From: Treponema denticola
GTDB taxonomy: Bacteria > Spirochaetota > Spirochaetia > Treponematales > Treponemataceae
NCBI RefSeq assembly: GCF_024181405.1
Contig: NZ_CP051302.1
Coordinates: forward strand, 1,674,001-1,738,000
DNA length: 64,000 nt
Direction of reading: 5' to 3'
Made by a program: the position numbers and the translations under genes. Every line of letters starts with the position of its first letter. Positions within the stretch are counted from its first letter, which is position 1. Below are positions 8,364 through 16,759 of the stretch, one piece after another. Below the pieces are notes generated by a model. That model worked only from the letters and a program-made list of their open reading frames with translations, was not told the DNA's origin and did not search any database.

Positions 8364-9518
8364 TTAAAAGGTTCTTGCAGAGCCTGTAGGCTTAGCCATG
8401 TATACCAAAGGTTTAAATCCGAAAATTCTTTCGTAATCTCCAACTTTTTCTATATAAGCTTTTGCATCTTCATCTCTAAGAATAGTATAAGTACAGCCGC
8501 CGAATCCCTTTCCCGTCATTCGTGAACACACAAGGTTGGTTACCGAAGGCTCCATAAACTCAAGGGAGCGCTTGACCAGCCAATCCAATTCGGGACAGGA
8601 AATCTCGAAGCGGTCTCTAAGCCCGTCATGCGAGCGGTTTAAGATACGTGAAAGCATTATATTATCTTTGCGCTTTAGGGCGTCCACAGCTTCATCAACA
8701 CTTAAAGATTCTCTTATAATATAGGTAACCCTTCTCCTCACCGACTCGGGGATATCGATTTCTTCAAGCATTTTTTCGGTCAAATGCATCATATTTTTAG
8801 GCATATCCGGCTGTTTTTTTACCAGCTCATAGGCCTCTACACATTCATCCAATCTGGACGTCAACTCTTCGCGGGCGATTATGCGGGGTACACGGGAATC
8901 CGTTAATATAATGGAATGACCCTCGATTGGAAAAGGATAAATATCCGCAGTTTTTTTTCGATGGTCGGTACGCACACAGTGATTGGATTTTGCAAAAAGA
9001 GCACATAAAATATCCGCTCTATGTGCATAAGTATTTAAATGTTGAACATTAGCATGTTCAAGAATATCTACCAAATCGCTTTTGGTAAGTTTTGGGGCAA
9101 ACATCTTCCTCAATATGAGGGCTGTTGCCGTTTTAAGAGCGTTGGGCGTTCCCAAGCCCGCATCCGCAGGTATTTCGGACAAAATAGTAAAATTTAAGCC
9201 GGAAACATGATGTCCGAAGTCGTTAAATGCCGAAATAACGGCCTTAACCGCATTAGCCCATCTGTCTTCCCTCTTATATCTGAGACCTGAATAAGATATT
9301 TTCTTCCGCTCATTAAGCGAAATTGAAAACAGCCTAAAGTTATTATCACTGCGCCTGGATGCACAAGCATATAAATAGTGATTAATGCTCATGGAAAGAG
9401 TATTTCCTTGTGCAAACCATGTATGTTCACCTAGAAGATGAAACCGCCCCGGAGCGGCAGCACATACTTCAGGTTCATCTCCATATTCGTCAATATGAAA
9501 TGTAACTATTTTTTGCAT
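8364..9518 (-). CDS. Galactokinase-like GHMP kinase with altered motifs
   Basis: The protein has 384 residues, the usual length of galactokinase. Motif 1 is recognisable at 22-32 (APGRFHLLGEHTW) but the family's GEHTDY is GEHTWF. Motif 2, normally PxxAGLSSSAA, is PADAGLGTPNA at 116-126 and so lacks the three serines of the phosphate loop. Asp168 in HRADILCAL aligns by eye with the catalytic Asp of the GIMDQ motif. Motif 3 (MTGKGFGGCTYTIL, 334-347) is intact. It may phosphorylate a sugar other than galactose, or be a regulatory pseudokinase. No Leloir genes (galT, galE) flank it. The promoter puts the -10 box 6 nt before the ATG, so the message is likely leaderless. Confidence 0.82.
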   Translation of the reverse strand: MQKIVTFHIDEYGDEPEVCAAAPGRFHLLGEHTWFAQGNTLSMSINHYLYACASRRSDNNFRLFSISLNERKKISYSGLRYKREDRWANAVKAVISAFNDFGHHVSGLNFTILSEIPADAGLGTPNALKTATALILRKMFAPKLTKSDLVDILEHANVQHLNTYAHRADILCALFAKSNHCVRTDHRKKTADIYPFPIEGHSIILTDSRVPRIIAREELTSRLDECVEAYELVKKQPDMPKNMMHLTEKMLEEIDIPESVRRRVTYIIRESLSVDEAVDALKRKDNIMLSRILNRSHDGLRDRFEISCPELDWLVKRSLEFMEPSVTNLVCSRMTGKGFGGCTYTILRDEDAKAYIEKVGDYERIFGFKPLVYMAKPTGSARTF

Positions 9519-9541
9519 AAATATATAATACTCGTTATATT
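9513..9541 (+). promoter_or_regulatory. Promoter of lnt
   Basis: -35 TTGCAT, a 17-nt spacer and -10 TATATT predict a start near 9548 and a leader of about 33 nt. The elements overlap the divergent galactokinase-like promoter. Confidence 0.45.
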
Positions 9542-9553
9542 GAAATTTTTCAA
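9525..9553 (-). promoter_or_regulatory. Promoter of galactokinase-like gene (leaderless)
   Basis: On the minus strand, -35 TTGAAA, a 17-nt spacer and -10 TATTAT are followed by 6 nt and the ATG at 9518. No Shine-Dalgarno is seen. Confidence 0.55.
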
Positions 9554-9580
9554 TAAAAATGATTAAATAGATGTGTAAAT

Positions 9581-11158
9581 ATGCGATTTTTTTTATCTTT
9601 TTTTATTGTTTTTATCTCTTCGGTCCTATTTTCTTTCGGAATCCCCAATGAAATTTTAAATTTCGGCTCTGCTATTGCAGGTTTTTCAGGATTAGTTTTA
9701 GTATACTATGCACTTCTTAACTGCGGCTCACATAAAAGAGCGGCATTTTTGTACGGTTTTTTTGTTTCTTTTGTACATTTGATGTCAAGTTTTTGGCTTG
9801 CATTTTTTGAAGATTTTGCAATATTTACGCTTGGAGCCAGCACCCTTGCATATTTTTTTATAGCAATGCCCTTCGGCTTTTTACTTTATCATAGTCTTCA
9901 AAAAAGGAAAAATTTACGCCCCTTTTTCTTTGCCGCCGTTTGGCTCCTCTGGGAATTTGCAAAATCTACAGGCTTTTTAGCCTATCCTTGGGGAACGGCC
10001 CCGATGATCTGCTTTAATTTAAAGCCTTTTATTCAGTTTGTAGATATAACGGGAGTTTGGGGGCTTTCTTTTATTGTCCCCCTTATTGCAGCCTGCTTAG
10101 GCGAAGCCTTACAAATGTATGCGTATTCGGCAAATTCAAAGACCTTTTTTAAAGGTTTAACCGAAATTAAAAGCCCCCTGATTTTTACAGCTTTTTTGGT
10201 TTTAATTATAAACATTTACGGAATAACAATTCTGTCGGCAGAGATAAAGCCTGCAACCTTTTTAAATACCGTAATTGTCCAGCAAAACACCGACCCATGG
10301 GATAACTCCCAATTTGAAGAAAATATAAAAACCTCTCAAGATTTAAGCCGTAAGGCGATATTTTCTGCAAGTAAAAAGCCGGATCTTATAGTTTGGAGCG
10401 AGTCATCCCTTATAGTTCCTTACAAGGACAACGAGGATTTTTACGGAATTCTTCCTTATGGTGACCCGTTTACCCGTTTTTTAGCCGATACGGATACCCC
10501 GATCATAGTAGGCTCCCCGTATATAGACGGAAAAAAACAATATAACGCAGCCTATCTTTTATCCCCTGAAGGGAAAATTTTAGATATTTATTCAAAAATC
10601 CAACTCGTCCCCTTTGCCGAGTACATTCCTTTTATAGACAACCCCCTTGTTGTCCGTTTTTTTGATAAGCTGGTCGGCTTTTCTTCAGGCTGGAATCCGG
10701 GAACCGAATATAAGGTATTCGGTATTAAAAATTCGGAAGGAAAGACGGTCAATTTTACTGTTCCCATATGCTTTGAAGATGCTTTTCCTGCAGTCTGCCT
10801 TAATTTACACAATGCTGGAAGTGAGGTTCTTATAAACATAACAAACGATTCTTGGTCTAAAACAAAGAGTGCCGAATATCAGCATTTTGTCGTTGCCCAT
10901 TTTAGAGCCATAGAGCTTAGAACGACCTTGGTACGCTCAACCAATTCAGGCTACTCCGTAGTTGTAGACCCTAAAGGAAGAGTTATTGCAGACCTTTCCC
11001 TCTTCAAGGCAGAATCCGTTTATACGGAAGTCCCTGTTTACGGACACAAAAAAACATTTTATGCCTCGTATAAGGATTGGTTCCCTATTATGATATTTTT
11101 AATATTGATTTTTAATATATTTTTGGAAAAAAGGAGGGCTAAAACAGCACAGTTTTAA
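9581..11158 (+). CDS. lnt: Apolipoprotein N-acyltransferase
   Basis: The protein has 525 residues. Lnt adds the third acyl chain to the N-terminal Cys of lipoproteins in the inner membrane. About eight hydrophobic helices fill residues 1-215, with the family pattern WLLWEFAKSTGFLAYPWG near 124-141. The periplasmic nitrilase (CN-hydrolase) domain follows from about 230. Its triad is visible as Glu in WSESS, Lys in IYSKIQLVPFAEY and Cys in PICFEDAFP. A last membrane helix is at the C-terminus. The gene suits a genome with many lipoproteins, including two large ones in this window. There is no good Shine-Dalgarno. Confidence 0.95.
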   Translation: MRFFLSFFIVFISSVLFSFGIPNEILNFGSAIAGFSGLVLVYYALLNCGSHKRAAFLYGFFVSFVHLMSSFWLAFFEDFAIFTLGASTLAYFFIAMPFGFLLYHSLQKRKNLRPFFFAAVWLLWEFAKSTGFLAYPWGTAPMICFNLKPFIQFVDITGVWGLSFIVPLIAACLGEALQMYAYSANSKTFFKGLTEIKSPLIFTAFLVLIINIYGITILSAEIKPATFLNTVIVQQNTDPWDNSQFEENIKTSQDLSRKAIFSASKKPDLIVWSESSLIVPYKDNEDFYGILPYGDPFTRFLADTDTPIIVGSPYIDGKKQYNAAYLLSPEGKILDIYSKIQLVPFAEYIPFIDNPLVVRFFDKLVGFSSGWNPGTEYKVFGIKNSEGKTVNFTVPICFEDAFPAVCLNLHNAGSEVLINITNDSWSKTKSAEYQHFVVAHFRAIELRTTLVRSTNSGYSVVVDPKGRVIADLSLFKAESVYTEVPVYGHKKTFYASYKDWFPIMIFLILIFNIFLEKRRAKTAQF

Positions 11159-11175
11159 GTATGCCGCCTTAGCCC
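11136..11175 (-). terminator. Possible terminator for htrA
   Basis: TTAGCCC (11169-11175) and GGGCTAA (11136-11142) form a 7-bp stem with a long loop. Read on the minus strand it is followed by a T-rich run. It overlaps the 3' end of lnt. Moderate evidence only. Confidence 0.35.
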
Positions 11176-11203
11176 AAAAAGGAGGTAAAATTATTTAAAG
11201 ATT

Positions 11204-12685
11204 TTATCTTTTAATCTTTGGGGTAACCAAATTGTGACCTTCTCTTATAAAGTCAAACCAAATCTCGCCCTTTGCGTTTGAAAGCTCATCATAAAAGCTC
11301 AAAACATCTTTTATATCTTTTCCGTTGACCTTTACTATAAGGTCGCCCGGCTGTAAACTCATAACGGCAGCAGGGCTCTTAGCCTGTAAACTTGTTACCA
11401 AAACGCCGTTTTGACCTTTTTTAAGCTCCAGTTGTTTTATAATTTCTTCAGTTAAAGGAGACGGAACAAAACCGGGCCAAAGTTTGGAAGAATCCGCTAC
11501 ATTTTTTTCATCTCTTTCTTCGATTTTTACGGTTGCGGAGATTTCTTTTCCTTTTCGTAAAATCTTAAAGGATGAAGATTCTCCCGGCTTTAAGTCGGCG
11601 ATAACACGCAGTATATCGTCAACATTTTTAACTTTTGTCGAATTTACCTCGGTAATATAATCACCGGGCTTTATACCGCCCTTGTCCGCAGGCGAACCTA
11701 AAAATACCTGTCCTGCAAAAGCACCTTCAATATCCTTTAAGTTTAAGTTTTCTCTAAACTTATCGTTTATTTCAAGAAGCTGAACGCCGAGCCAGCCGTA
11801 TTTGATTTCACCCGAAGTAATAAAATCATCGATAGCTTTTTTGAGGTTGTTTATAGGAATCGAAAAGGCAAGACCTTGAGATCCGCCGCTTGATGAAACA
11901 ATCCAGTTATTTATGCCTATAACTTCACCATAGATATTGACCAAGGGACCGCCTGAGTTGCCTTGATTTATCGCTGCATCCGTTTGGATAAAATCGTTTA
12001 TATTATTTCTGTTAGGTCCGCCTGAACGGCCTACCGCACTTACAATACCGCTTGTAACGGTAGACACATAGCCCATAGGGGCACCGATTGCATATGTAAG
12101 ATCTCCTACCTGTACGGTATTTGAGTCTCCCAACACGGCAACCCTTAAATCCTTATCATAATCGAAGGAAACAAGGGCAACGTCCTTCCTCTGATCAGAA
12201 CCAATTAACTTACCTTGAACCTTATCCCCGTTATAAAGTATAACGGAAATTGTCTTGGCATTGCCTGTAACATGCTGGTTTGTCAGAACATAATAGGTTT
12301 TTCCCGTCTTTCTTACGATAACACCTGAGCCCATACCTTCGGCTTCATATTCCCTTTCCCCCTGACCGTCTTTTTGATCTTGAGGGCGGTTAAAGAAAAA
12401 CCAAGGAAAACCGTCTATATTGTTTTGAACCTTTCTTGTTTCTACAACATCAAGGGTAACTACCGAGGGTAAAATCATGGAAGTAAGCTCTCGATTTGCT
12501 TTTTGAAGAGATTCAAGAGCCGAAACAGACTCTTTACTCAGCTCGGTCTTTAGCCCCGGATCGGCATACACTGTAGAAGCATTTTCGGGATTACTTGAAC
12601 ATCGGGCTGAAAGAAAAACAACCGAAACAAGCATAATAAATAAAATTCCGGCCATCGCTGAAAGCGGATTTTTTAATTTACGCAT
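11204..12685 (-). CDS. htrA: HtrA/Deg-family serine endoprotease
   Basis: The protein has 493 residues. An N-terminal hydrophobic segment (about 10-28) exports or anchors it to the periplasmic side. The trypsin-like domain carries the full triad: H138 (TNQHV), D168 (RKDVALVSF) and S244 (GNSGGPL). Two PDZ domains follow, about 300-390 (GWLGVQLLEIN...GGIKPGDYITEVN) and 410-490 (VMSLQPGDLIVKVNGKDI). This is the DegP/DegQ-type protein quality-control protease and chaperone. Cys29 follows LSAR, which is not a normal lipobox, so lipidation is unlikely. The gene is divergent from the FlhB-like operon and has a GAGG Shine-Dalgarno and a readable promoter. Confidence 0.94.
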   Translation of the reverse strand: MRKLKNPLSAMAGILFIMLVSVVFLSARCSSNPENASTVYADPGLKTELSKESVSALESLQKANRELTSMILPSVVTLDVVETRKVQNNIDGFPWFFFNRPQDQKDGQGEREYEAEGMGSGVIVRKTGKTYYVLTNQHVTGNAKTISVILYNGDKVQGKLIGSDQRKDVALVSFDYDKDLRVAVLGDSNTVQVGDLTYAIGAPMGYVSTVTSGIVSAVGRSGGPNRNNINDFIQTDAAINQGNSGGPLVNIYGEVIGINNWIVSSSGGSQGLAFSIPINNLKKAIDDFITSGEIKYGWLGVQLLEINDKFRENLNLKDIEGAFAGQVFLGSPADKGGIKPGDYITEVNSTKVKNVDDILRVIADLKPGESSSFKILRKGKEISATVKIEERDEKNVADSSKLWPGFVPSPLTEEIIKQLELKKGQNGVLVTSLQAKSPAAVMSLQPGDLIVKVNGKDIKDVLSFYDELSNAKGEIWFDFIREGHNLVTPKIKR

Positions 12686-12708
12686 ATATCTAACCTCACT
12701 ACATAATT

Positions 12709-12738
12709 ATAATACTAAAACAATGACTTTTAAGTCAA
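12709..12738 (-). promoter_or_regulatory. Promoter of htrA
   Basis: On the minus strand: -35 TTGACT, an 18-nt spacer and -10 TATTAT. The predicted leader is about 20 nt and contains the Shine-Dalgarno. Confidence 0.5.
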
Positions 12739-12775
12739 GTTACACAGAAAAAAATTTGAAAATTTCTTTGCTTCC

Positions 12776-12803
12776 TTGTTTTTTTTCATATTTGTGATAT
12801 AAT
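12776..12803 (+). promoter_or_regulatory. Promoter of FlhB-like operon (possibly leaderless)
   Basis: -35 TTGTTT, a 16-nt spacer and a perfect -10 TATAAT lie exactly 6 nt before the ATG at 12810. The GGAG between the -10 box and the ATG would then not be transcribed. Confidence 0.45.
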
Positions 12804-12809
12804 GGAGTT

Positions 12810-13073
12810 ATGACAAAAACAGATAAAAAGAAAGTTGATTGTGCAGTAGCCCTTAGCTATGCTTTAGAGGCAAAAGCGCCGATAATTACGGCATCAGGAA
12901 GGGGGCTGACGGCAAAAAGAATTAAAGAGGCAGCCGAACGCAACAAAATTAAAATTATAGAAGATGAAACCTTGGCAAACATTCTTATCCACCACGAAAT
13001 AGGTTCATGTATTCCCGAGTATACATATAAAGCTGTTGCCGCTATCTTTGCCTTTTTGCTGAAAAAGGATTAA
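12810..13073 (+). CDS. FlhB C-terminal-like export-switch protein (FlhX type)
   Basis: The protein has 87 residues and corresponds to the cytoplasmic C-terminal domain of FlhB/YscU only; there are no membrane helices. CAVALSYALEAKAPIITASGRGLTAKRIKEAAERN and the end IPEYTYKAVAAIFAFL match the FlhB-C fold (full FlhB has VAL-Y...AP-V-AKG...A--I-E-A). The autocleavage motif NPTH, which precedes this region in FlhB, is replaced by KKKVDC. It therefore cannot self-cleave and may be a stand-alone partner in switching flagellar export specificity. It is the first gene of a tight operon with an HD-GYP phosphodiesterase 18 nt downstream. Confidence 0.85.
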   Translation: MTKTDKKKVDCAVALSYALEAKAPIITASGRGLTAKRIKEAAERNKIKIIEDETLANILIHHEIGSCIPEYTYKAVAAIFAFLLKKD

Positions 13074-13091
13074 CTTAAAAGGGGATTTGGA

Positions 13092-14357
13092 ATGTTAAAA
13101 AAAATTAAAACGGCTGATTTAAAAATTGGAGAGCGTTTTTCGGCTCCCGTATTTTTTGATGACGGGAAAAACATGTTTCTTTTAAAAGGTATGGCATTAA
13201 GTGAAAATGAATTGAACACTTTAAAAAGATGGAAAGTTCAATATGTTGTTACTGCCGGCGATCCTGTACCGGAAGGTGAGACCTTAGATGATGAAATAGC
13301 AGAGCTTGATGAGCTAGATGAGGTTGAAGCTCTTGAAGATCCGGAGGAAATAGAGGAAGTTCAAGAAGACTATCCCATCAGCGGGACCAAAATTAAAAGA
13401 TCCGAAATTGAAGAAATTTCTGCCGATTGCATTCTAAAGCTTACACAAGATTCCCGCTCAATGCAGCTCCATACCGAATATCTGGAAATTATAAAGAGCC
13501 TTGAAAAAGTATTTGAAAATTTCAAAGCCAGAAAACCGGTGGATAATATGCCTGTAAACTATCATGCTACACAGTTGATAGAACTGGTCAGAAAAAATCC
13601 TCCTCTTTGCGTAGGTTTTATATTGGGAACCGAACTTGAAGAAGATAATTTGGCCCGCTCGTCCGTAAATACGGCTATCTTAGCCATCATTTTAAGCGAG
13701 GCTCTCGAGCTTCCCAAAAATAGAATTAACGAAATAACTATCGCAGCCCTCTTACACGATGTCGGAATGATAAAAATACCTCAAAAAATCCTCAATAAAA
13801 CCGAAACCCTGACTGATATTGAAAAGCAGGCTGTTGCAGCTCACACAGCCTATGGCTACAAGACAGTTATGAGTGAACTCATGTACACACGGGAAATTGC
13901 CTTGAGCATTATGCAGCACCACGAAAGATGGGATGGAAAGGGCTATCCTAACGGTCTTTCAGGAAAGGATATAGATATAGGAGCAAGAATTATAACCGTA
14001 GCCGATGCCTTTGTTGCAATGATAACGCCCAAGCCATACAGGGATTTAATGCTGGGATATCAAGCCATGAAAAATCTTCTTTCAGATAATGCCCGCATTT
14101 TCGATCCCGAAATAATAAAGGCCATGATTAGAAGTGTGGGAATTTACCCTATAGGCTCCATCGTTTTAATGAATGATGCTTCTCTTGCCAGAGTAATTAA
14201 AAGCTCGCCGGAAGCACCGATGCGCCCCTTCATCCGTATATTAATTGACTCAACAGGAGAGATTTTGGATGAGAATTCAGAGCTTGTAGATTTAAAGAAA
14301 AATAAAAATCTTTTTATAGTTCGGGCTATCGATCCGCGAACTTACAGAAATAAATAA
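13092..14357 (+). CDS. HD-GYP domain protein (probable c-di-GMP phosphodiesterase)
   Basis: The protein has 421 residues. The N-terminal about 60 residues resemble the DUF3391-like module that often precedes HD-GYP. A very acidic linker follows (about 60-95, many E and D). The HD-GYP domain spans about 190-360, with LLHDVGMIKIP (HD pair near 221-222), a second metal His in AHTAYGYK, and HHERWDGKGYPNGLSG, the exact HHE...GYP signature. All metal ligands seen suggest an active c-di-GMP hydrolase in the cytosol. It lies between an FlhB-like gene and yraN, and its stop overlaps the next start by 1 nt (TAATG). Its position next to a flagellar export-switch paralogue suggests motility control, which is inference. 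Confidence 0.93.
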   Translation: MLKKIKTADLKIGERFSAPVFFDDGKNMFLLKGMALSENELNTLKRWKVQYVVTAGDPVPEGETLDDEIAELDELDEVEALEDPEEIEEVQEDYPISGTKIKRSEIEEISADCILKLTQDSRSMQLHTEYLEIIKSLEKVFENFKARKPVDNMPVNYHATQLIELVRKNPPLCVGFILGTELEEDNLARSSVNTAILAIILSEALELPKNRINEITIAALLHDVGMIKIPQKILNKTETLTDIEKQAVAAHTAYGYKTVMSELMYTREIALSIMQHHERWDGKGYPNGLSGKDIDIGARIITVADAFVAMITPKPYRDLMLGYQAMKNLLSDNARIFDPEIIKAMIRSVGIYPIGSIVLMNDASLARVIKSSPEAPMRPFIRILIDSTGEILDENSELVDLKKNKNLFIVRAIDPRTYRNK

Positions 14358-14749
14358 TGGATTCTCTGGGCTCAAAAGGAGAAAGTAGAATAGCCGAGTG
14401 GCTGACCGATAAGGACTATCTTATCTTAGAAAAAAATTGGAGAACTCGCACCGGAGAGATAGATATAATTGCTTTAGATAAAACGGAGCAAACATCATCC
14501 GGCGGGGTTCTGGTTTTTGTAGAAGTAAAAACCTTATTAAAAACTGAACTATCCGATTTAGATCTTATTATCAACAAAAAAAAACAAGAGAGGATTATAA
14601 AAACCGCTAAACATTTTCTCGCAAACAATCGAAAATATAATAAGATGTATATAAGATTTGATGTGATTGTATTACGATCAAACCCTTTTTTGGAACAGCC
14701 GCTTGAGATATTACATTTAAAAGACGCCTTTGGAGATTGCTATGACTAG
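14357..14749 (+). CDS. YraN / UPF0102 family endonuclease-like protein
   Basis: The protein has 130 residues, typical of the family. It opens with LGSKGESRIAEWL, then LEKNWRTRTGEIDIIALD and VFVEVKT, which carry the restriction-like E...D...ExK catalytic pattern. The family is a small PD-(D/E)xK fold protein of uncertain cellular role, possibly DNA repair. It overlaps its neighbours by 1 nt upstream and 8 nt downstream. Confidence 0.93.
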   Translation: MDSLGSKGESRIAEWLTDKDYLILEKNWRTRTGEIDIIALDKTEQTSSGGVLVFVEVKTLLKTELSDLDLIINKKKQERIIKTAKHFLANNRKYNKMYIRFDVIVLRSNPFLEQPLEILHLKDAFGDCYD

Positions 14750-14957
14750 TGTGAATTTATTTCCACCTAAAAAAAACACCTCTACCCATAATACCGTACT
14801 AACGGATGAGGAAATTCATGCAATGGAATTAAAACTTGAAGACCCCGAGTACATAAATGCCGCTATTTATAGACTGGCTTCAATTATAACGGAAAGAGTG
14901 CTGAACGGCGGACTCGATTACGAAAATATGAATTGCAAAAAGAGGATAAGAATATGA
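14742..14957 (+). CDS. Small hypothetical protein
   Basis: The ATG at 14742 with GGAG 6-9 nt upstream is preferred over a TTG at 14730; it gives 71 residues. The protein is soluble, mixed in charge and without a membrane segment. It has a predicted helix with EIHAMELKLEDPEYINAAI followed by YRLASIITERVL. It resembles no family I can name. Its position in a set of overlapping genes (8 nt with yraN, 4 nt ATGA with the next gene) supports it as a real gene. It could be an adaptor for the zinc protein encoded next. Confidence 0.7.
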   Translation: MTSVNLFPPKKNTSTHNTVLTDEEIHAMELKLEDPEYINAAIYRLASIITERVLNGGLDYENMNCKKRIRI

Positions 14958-15406
14958 GTAAAAGAAGGTTTAAACCTATGAGAAGTCAAAGGACGGAAAA
15001 ACGGGAAGATGATACCCCGCAAAAACGCCCCCTTGACGGACAAATAAAAAAAGCAAAAACTTTTCAAGGCCAAAACAGAGAACCGGCTTTTAAAAAAATA
15101 GAATATCCCAAATACAAATGCACAAAGTGCGGCGAAATTATACAGGACTTAAGCTCGGCCATTGCCGATAAGGAAAGCGGCCTGCCTGTACACTTTGACT
15201 GCGTTATCGAATTTTTAAAAAAAGCGGAAGAATTAAAAGAAGGAGAAGAAATCATTTACATAGGAAACGGGAACTTTGCCGTCGCCTATTTTGAAAATCC
15301 CAAAATTCGTAAAAACTTTAAAATCATAAAACTAATTGAATGGGAAGATAAAAATAAGCTCTACCAATGGAAAAAAGATATTTCGGAGCTTACATCAACA
15401 ACATAA
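14954..15406 (+). CDS. Hypothetical protein with Cys/His zinc-ribbon-like motif
   Basis: The ATG at 14954 (ATGA overlap with the upstream stop, AGAGGA Shine-Dalgarno) gives 150 residues. The first 45 residues are strongly basic and disordered-looking (MSKRRFKPMRSQRTEKRED), which could bind nucleic acid. A C56-x2-C59 ... H80-x2-C83 set (KCTKCGE and VHFDC) suggests one structural zinc. The C-terminal half has strands such as EEIIYIGNGNFAVAYF. It is the last gene of the operon before a strong terminator. An RNA- or ribosome-linked role is possible from the basic tail and zinc motif, but the function is not known. Confidence 0.75.
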   Translation: MSKRRFKPMRSQRTEKREDDTPQKRPLDGQIKKAKTFQGQNREPAFKKIEYPKYKCTKCGEIIQDLSSAIADKESGLPVHFDCVIEFLKKAEELKEGEEIIYIGNGNFAVAYFENPKIRKNFKIIKLIEWEDKNKLYQWKKDISELTSTT

Positions 15407-15438
15407 AAAAAGCCGGACAATGCTCCGGCCTTTTTTTT
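15405..15438. terminator. Bidirectional rho-independent terminator
   Basis: GCCGGA (15412-15417) and TCCGGC (15424-15429) form a stem with a 6-nt loop. It is flanked by seven A on the left and eight T on the right, so it can end both the 12810-15406 operon and serS. Confidence 0.9.
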
Positions 15439-15484
15439 ATACAAACCTAATATCTAAAAAGCATCAAAAAGTTTATCAATCGGT

Positions 15485-16753
15485 TTAACCGATTTTATCA
15501 AAACCGCAATAGGGAACAAGCACTTCCGGTATCTTAATAGAACCGTCAGCCTGCTGATAATTTTCCAAGACGGCTATCATAGCCCTCGACATCGCCAAAG
15601 CAGTTCCGTTTAGGGTATGAAGGAATTTGTTTTTACCGTCATCGTCCTTGTAGCGTATATTTAAGCGGCGTGCCTGATAATCGGTACAGTTTGAAGTAGA
15701 GGTAACCTCGCCCCATTCTCCTCCGTTTCTTCCGGGCATCCATGCTTCCAAGTCCCACTTTCGGTAGGCAGGAGCCCCTAAGTCGCCCGTGCAAGTATCG
15801 ACAACCCTGAATGGAATTCCCAAACCGTTGAAGATTTCTTCTTCAATTAAGCGGAGCTCCTCATGGATAGCATCGGATTCTTCCGGCGTACAATAAACAA
15901 ACATTTCGAGTTTTGAAAACTGATGAACCCTGTAAAGCCCCTTTGAAAACTGTCCGGCGGCTCCCGCTTCACGTCTAAAGCAATGAGAAAGACCGCAGTA
16001 TTTTAACGGCAAGCTTTCTTTTTTGATAATCTCGTCCGAGTGATAGCCACCCAGAGTAATCTCGGCAGTTGCAACCAAACAAGTGCCCTCGCCTTCAAGA
16101 GAATAGACGTTTGATTCTTCGCCGCGGGGATTAAAGCCTATACCGTATAAGATTTCTTCTTTTGCTACGTCAGGAGTGATAAAGGGTTTAAACCCGTGCT
16201 TCCGCAATATGTTAAGACCGTACATCGTAAGAGCCTGCTCCAAAAATACGGCTTCGTTTTTTAAAAAATAGAATTTGACGCCTGAAACCTTTGTTCCGGC
16301 TTCAAAGTCGATAAGATCCAAATCTTGGCCCAACTGAACATGGTCCTTGGGCTCAAAGTCAAACTTGGGCACGGTTCCGCAGCGCTTAACTTCCAAATTG
16401 TCCGAATCTTCTTTGCCGACAGGGGCTTCTGGATGGGCCATATTCGGAATTTTACTTACAGCCTCGTGCAGGGCTTTTTCGGCTTCAGCAAGATCGGCTT
16501 CAACTTGGGCGATTTTTTCTTTTATAGCCTTCCCTTGATCAACCAGTTTTTGTCTTTCTTCGGTACTTAATTTTTGCTTCATTGACTGGGAGTTATCGTT
16601 TCGATCTTTTTGCAGGTTCTGCAAAGAAGTAACAAGGGCAGTACGCTTATCATATAGTTCTACTGCCTTATCGGCATCCGCATTCATATGCCGGTTTTTA
16701 ATATTTTGTTTTACGGCTTCAACATTTTCTTTAATAAATTTATAGTCTAACAT
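15485..16753 (-). CDS. serS: Seryl-tRNA synthetase
   Basis: The start at 16753 (MLDYKFIKENVEAVKQ) matches the usual SerRS N-terminus. A longer frame to 16828 would run through the promoter and is rejected. The 422 residues comprise an N-terminal two-helix coiled-coil arm (about 25-110) that grips the long tRNA-Ser variable arm, and a class II catalytic core. Motif 2 (KYCGLSHCFRREAGAAG) and motif 3 (NGTALAMSRAMIAVLENYQ) are intact. It charges tRNA-Ser (and tRNA-Sec where present). The -10 box ends 6 nt before the ATG and there is no Shine-Dalgarno, so a leaderless message is predicted. Confidence 0.97.
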   Translation of the reverse strand: MLDYKFIKENVEAVKQNIKNRHMNADADKAVELYDKRTALVTSLQNLQKDRNDNSQSMKQKLSTEERQKLVDQGKAIKEKIAQVEADLAEAEKALHEAVSKIPNMAHPEAPVGKEDSDNLEVKRCGTVPKFDFEPKDHVQLGQDLDLIDFEAGTKVSGVKFYFLKNEAVFLEQALTMYGLNILRKHGFKPFITPDVAKEEILYGIGFNPRGEESNVYSLEGEGTCLVATAEITLGGYHSDEIIKKESLPLKYCGLSHCFRREAGAAGQFSKGLYRVHQFSKLEMFVYCTPEESDAIHEELRLIEEEIFNGLGIPFRVVDTCTGDLGAPAYRKWDLEAWMPGRNGGEWGEVTSTSNCTDYQARRLNIRYKDDDGKNKFLHTLNGTALAMSRAMIAVLENYQQADGSIKIPEVLVPYCGFDKIG

Positions 16754-16759
16754 AGCAAA

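Noticed and set aside
12594..12602. Lipobox in HtrA (LSARC)
   Set aside because: Arg at -1 to the Cys is not accepted by signal peptidase II; a membrane anchor or ordinary signal peptide fits better.
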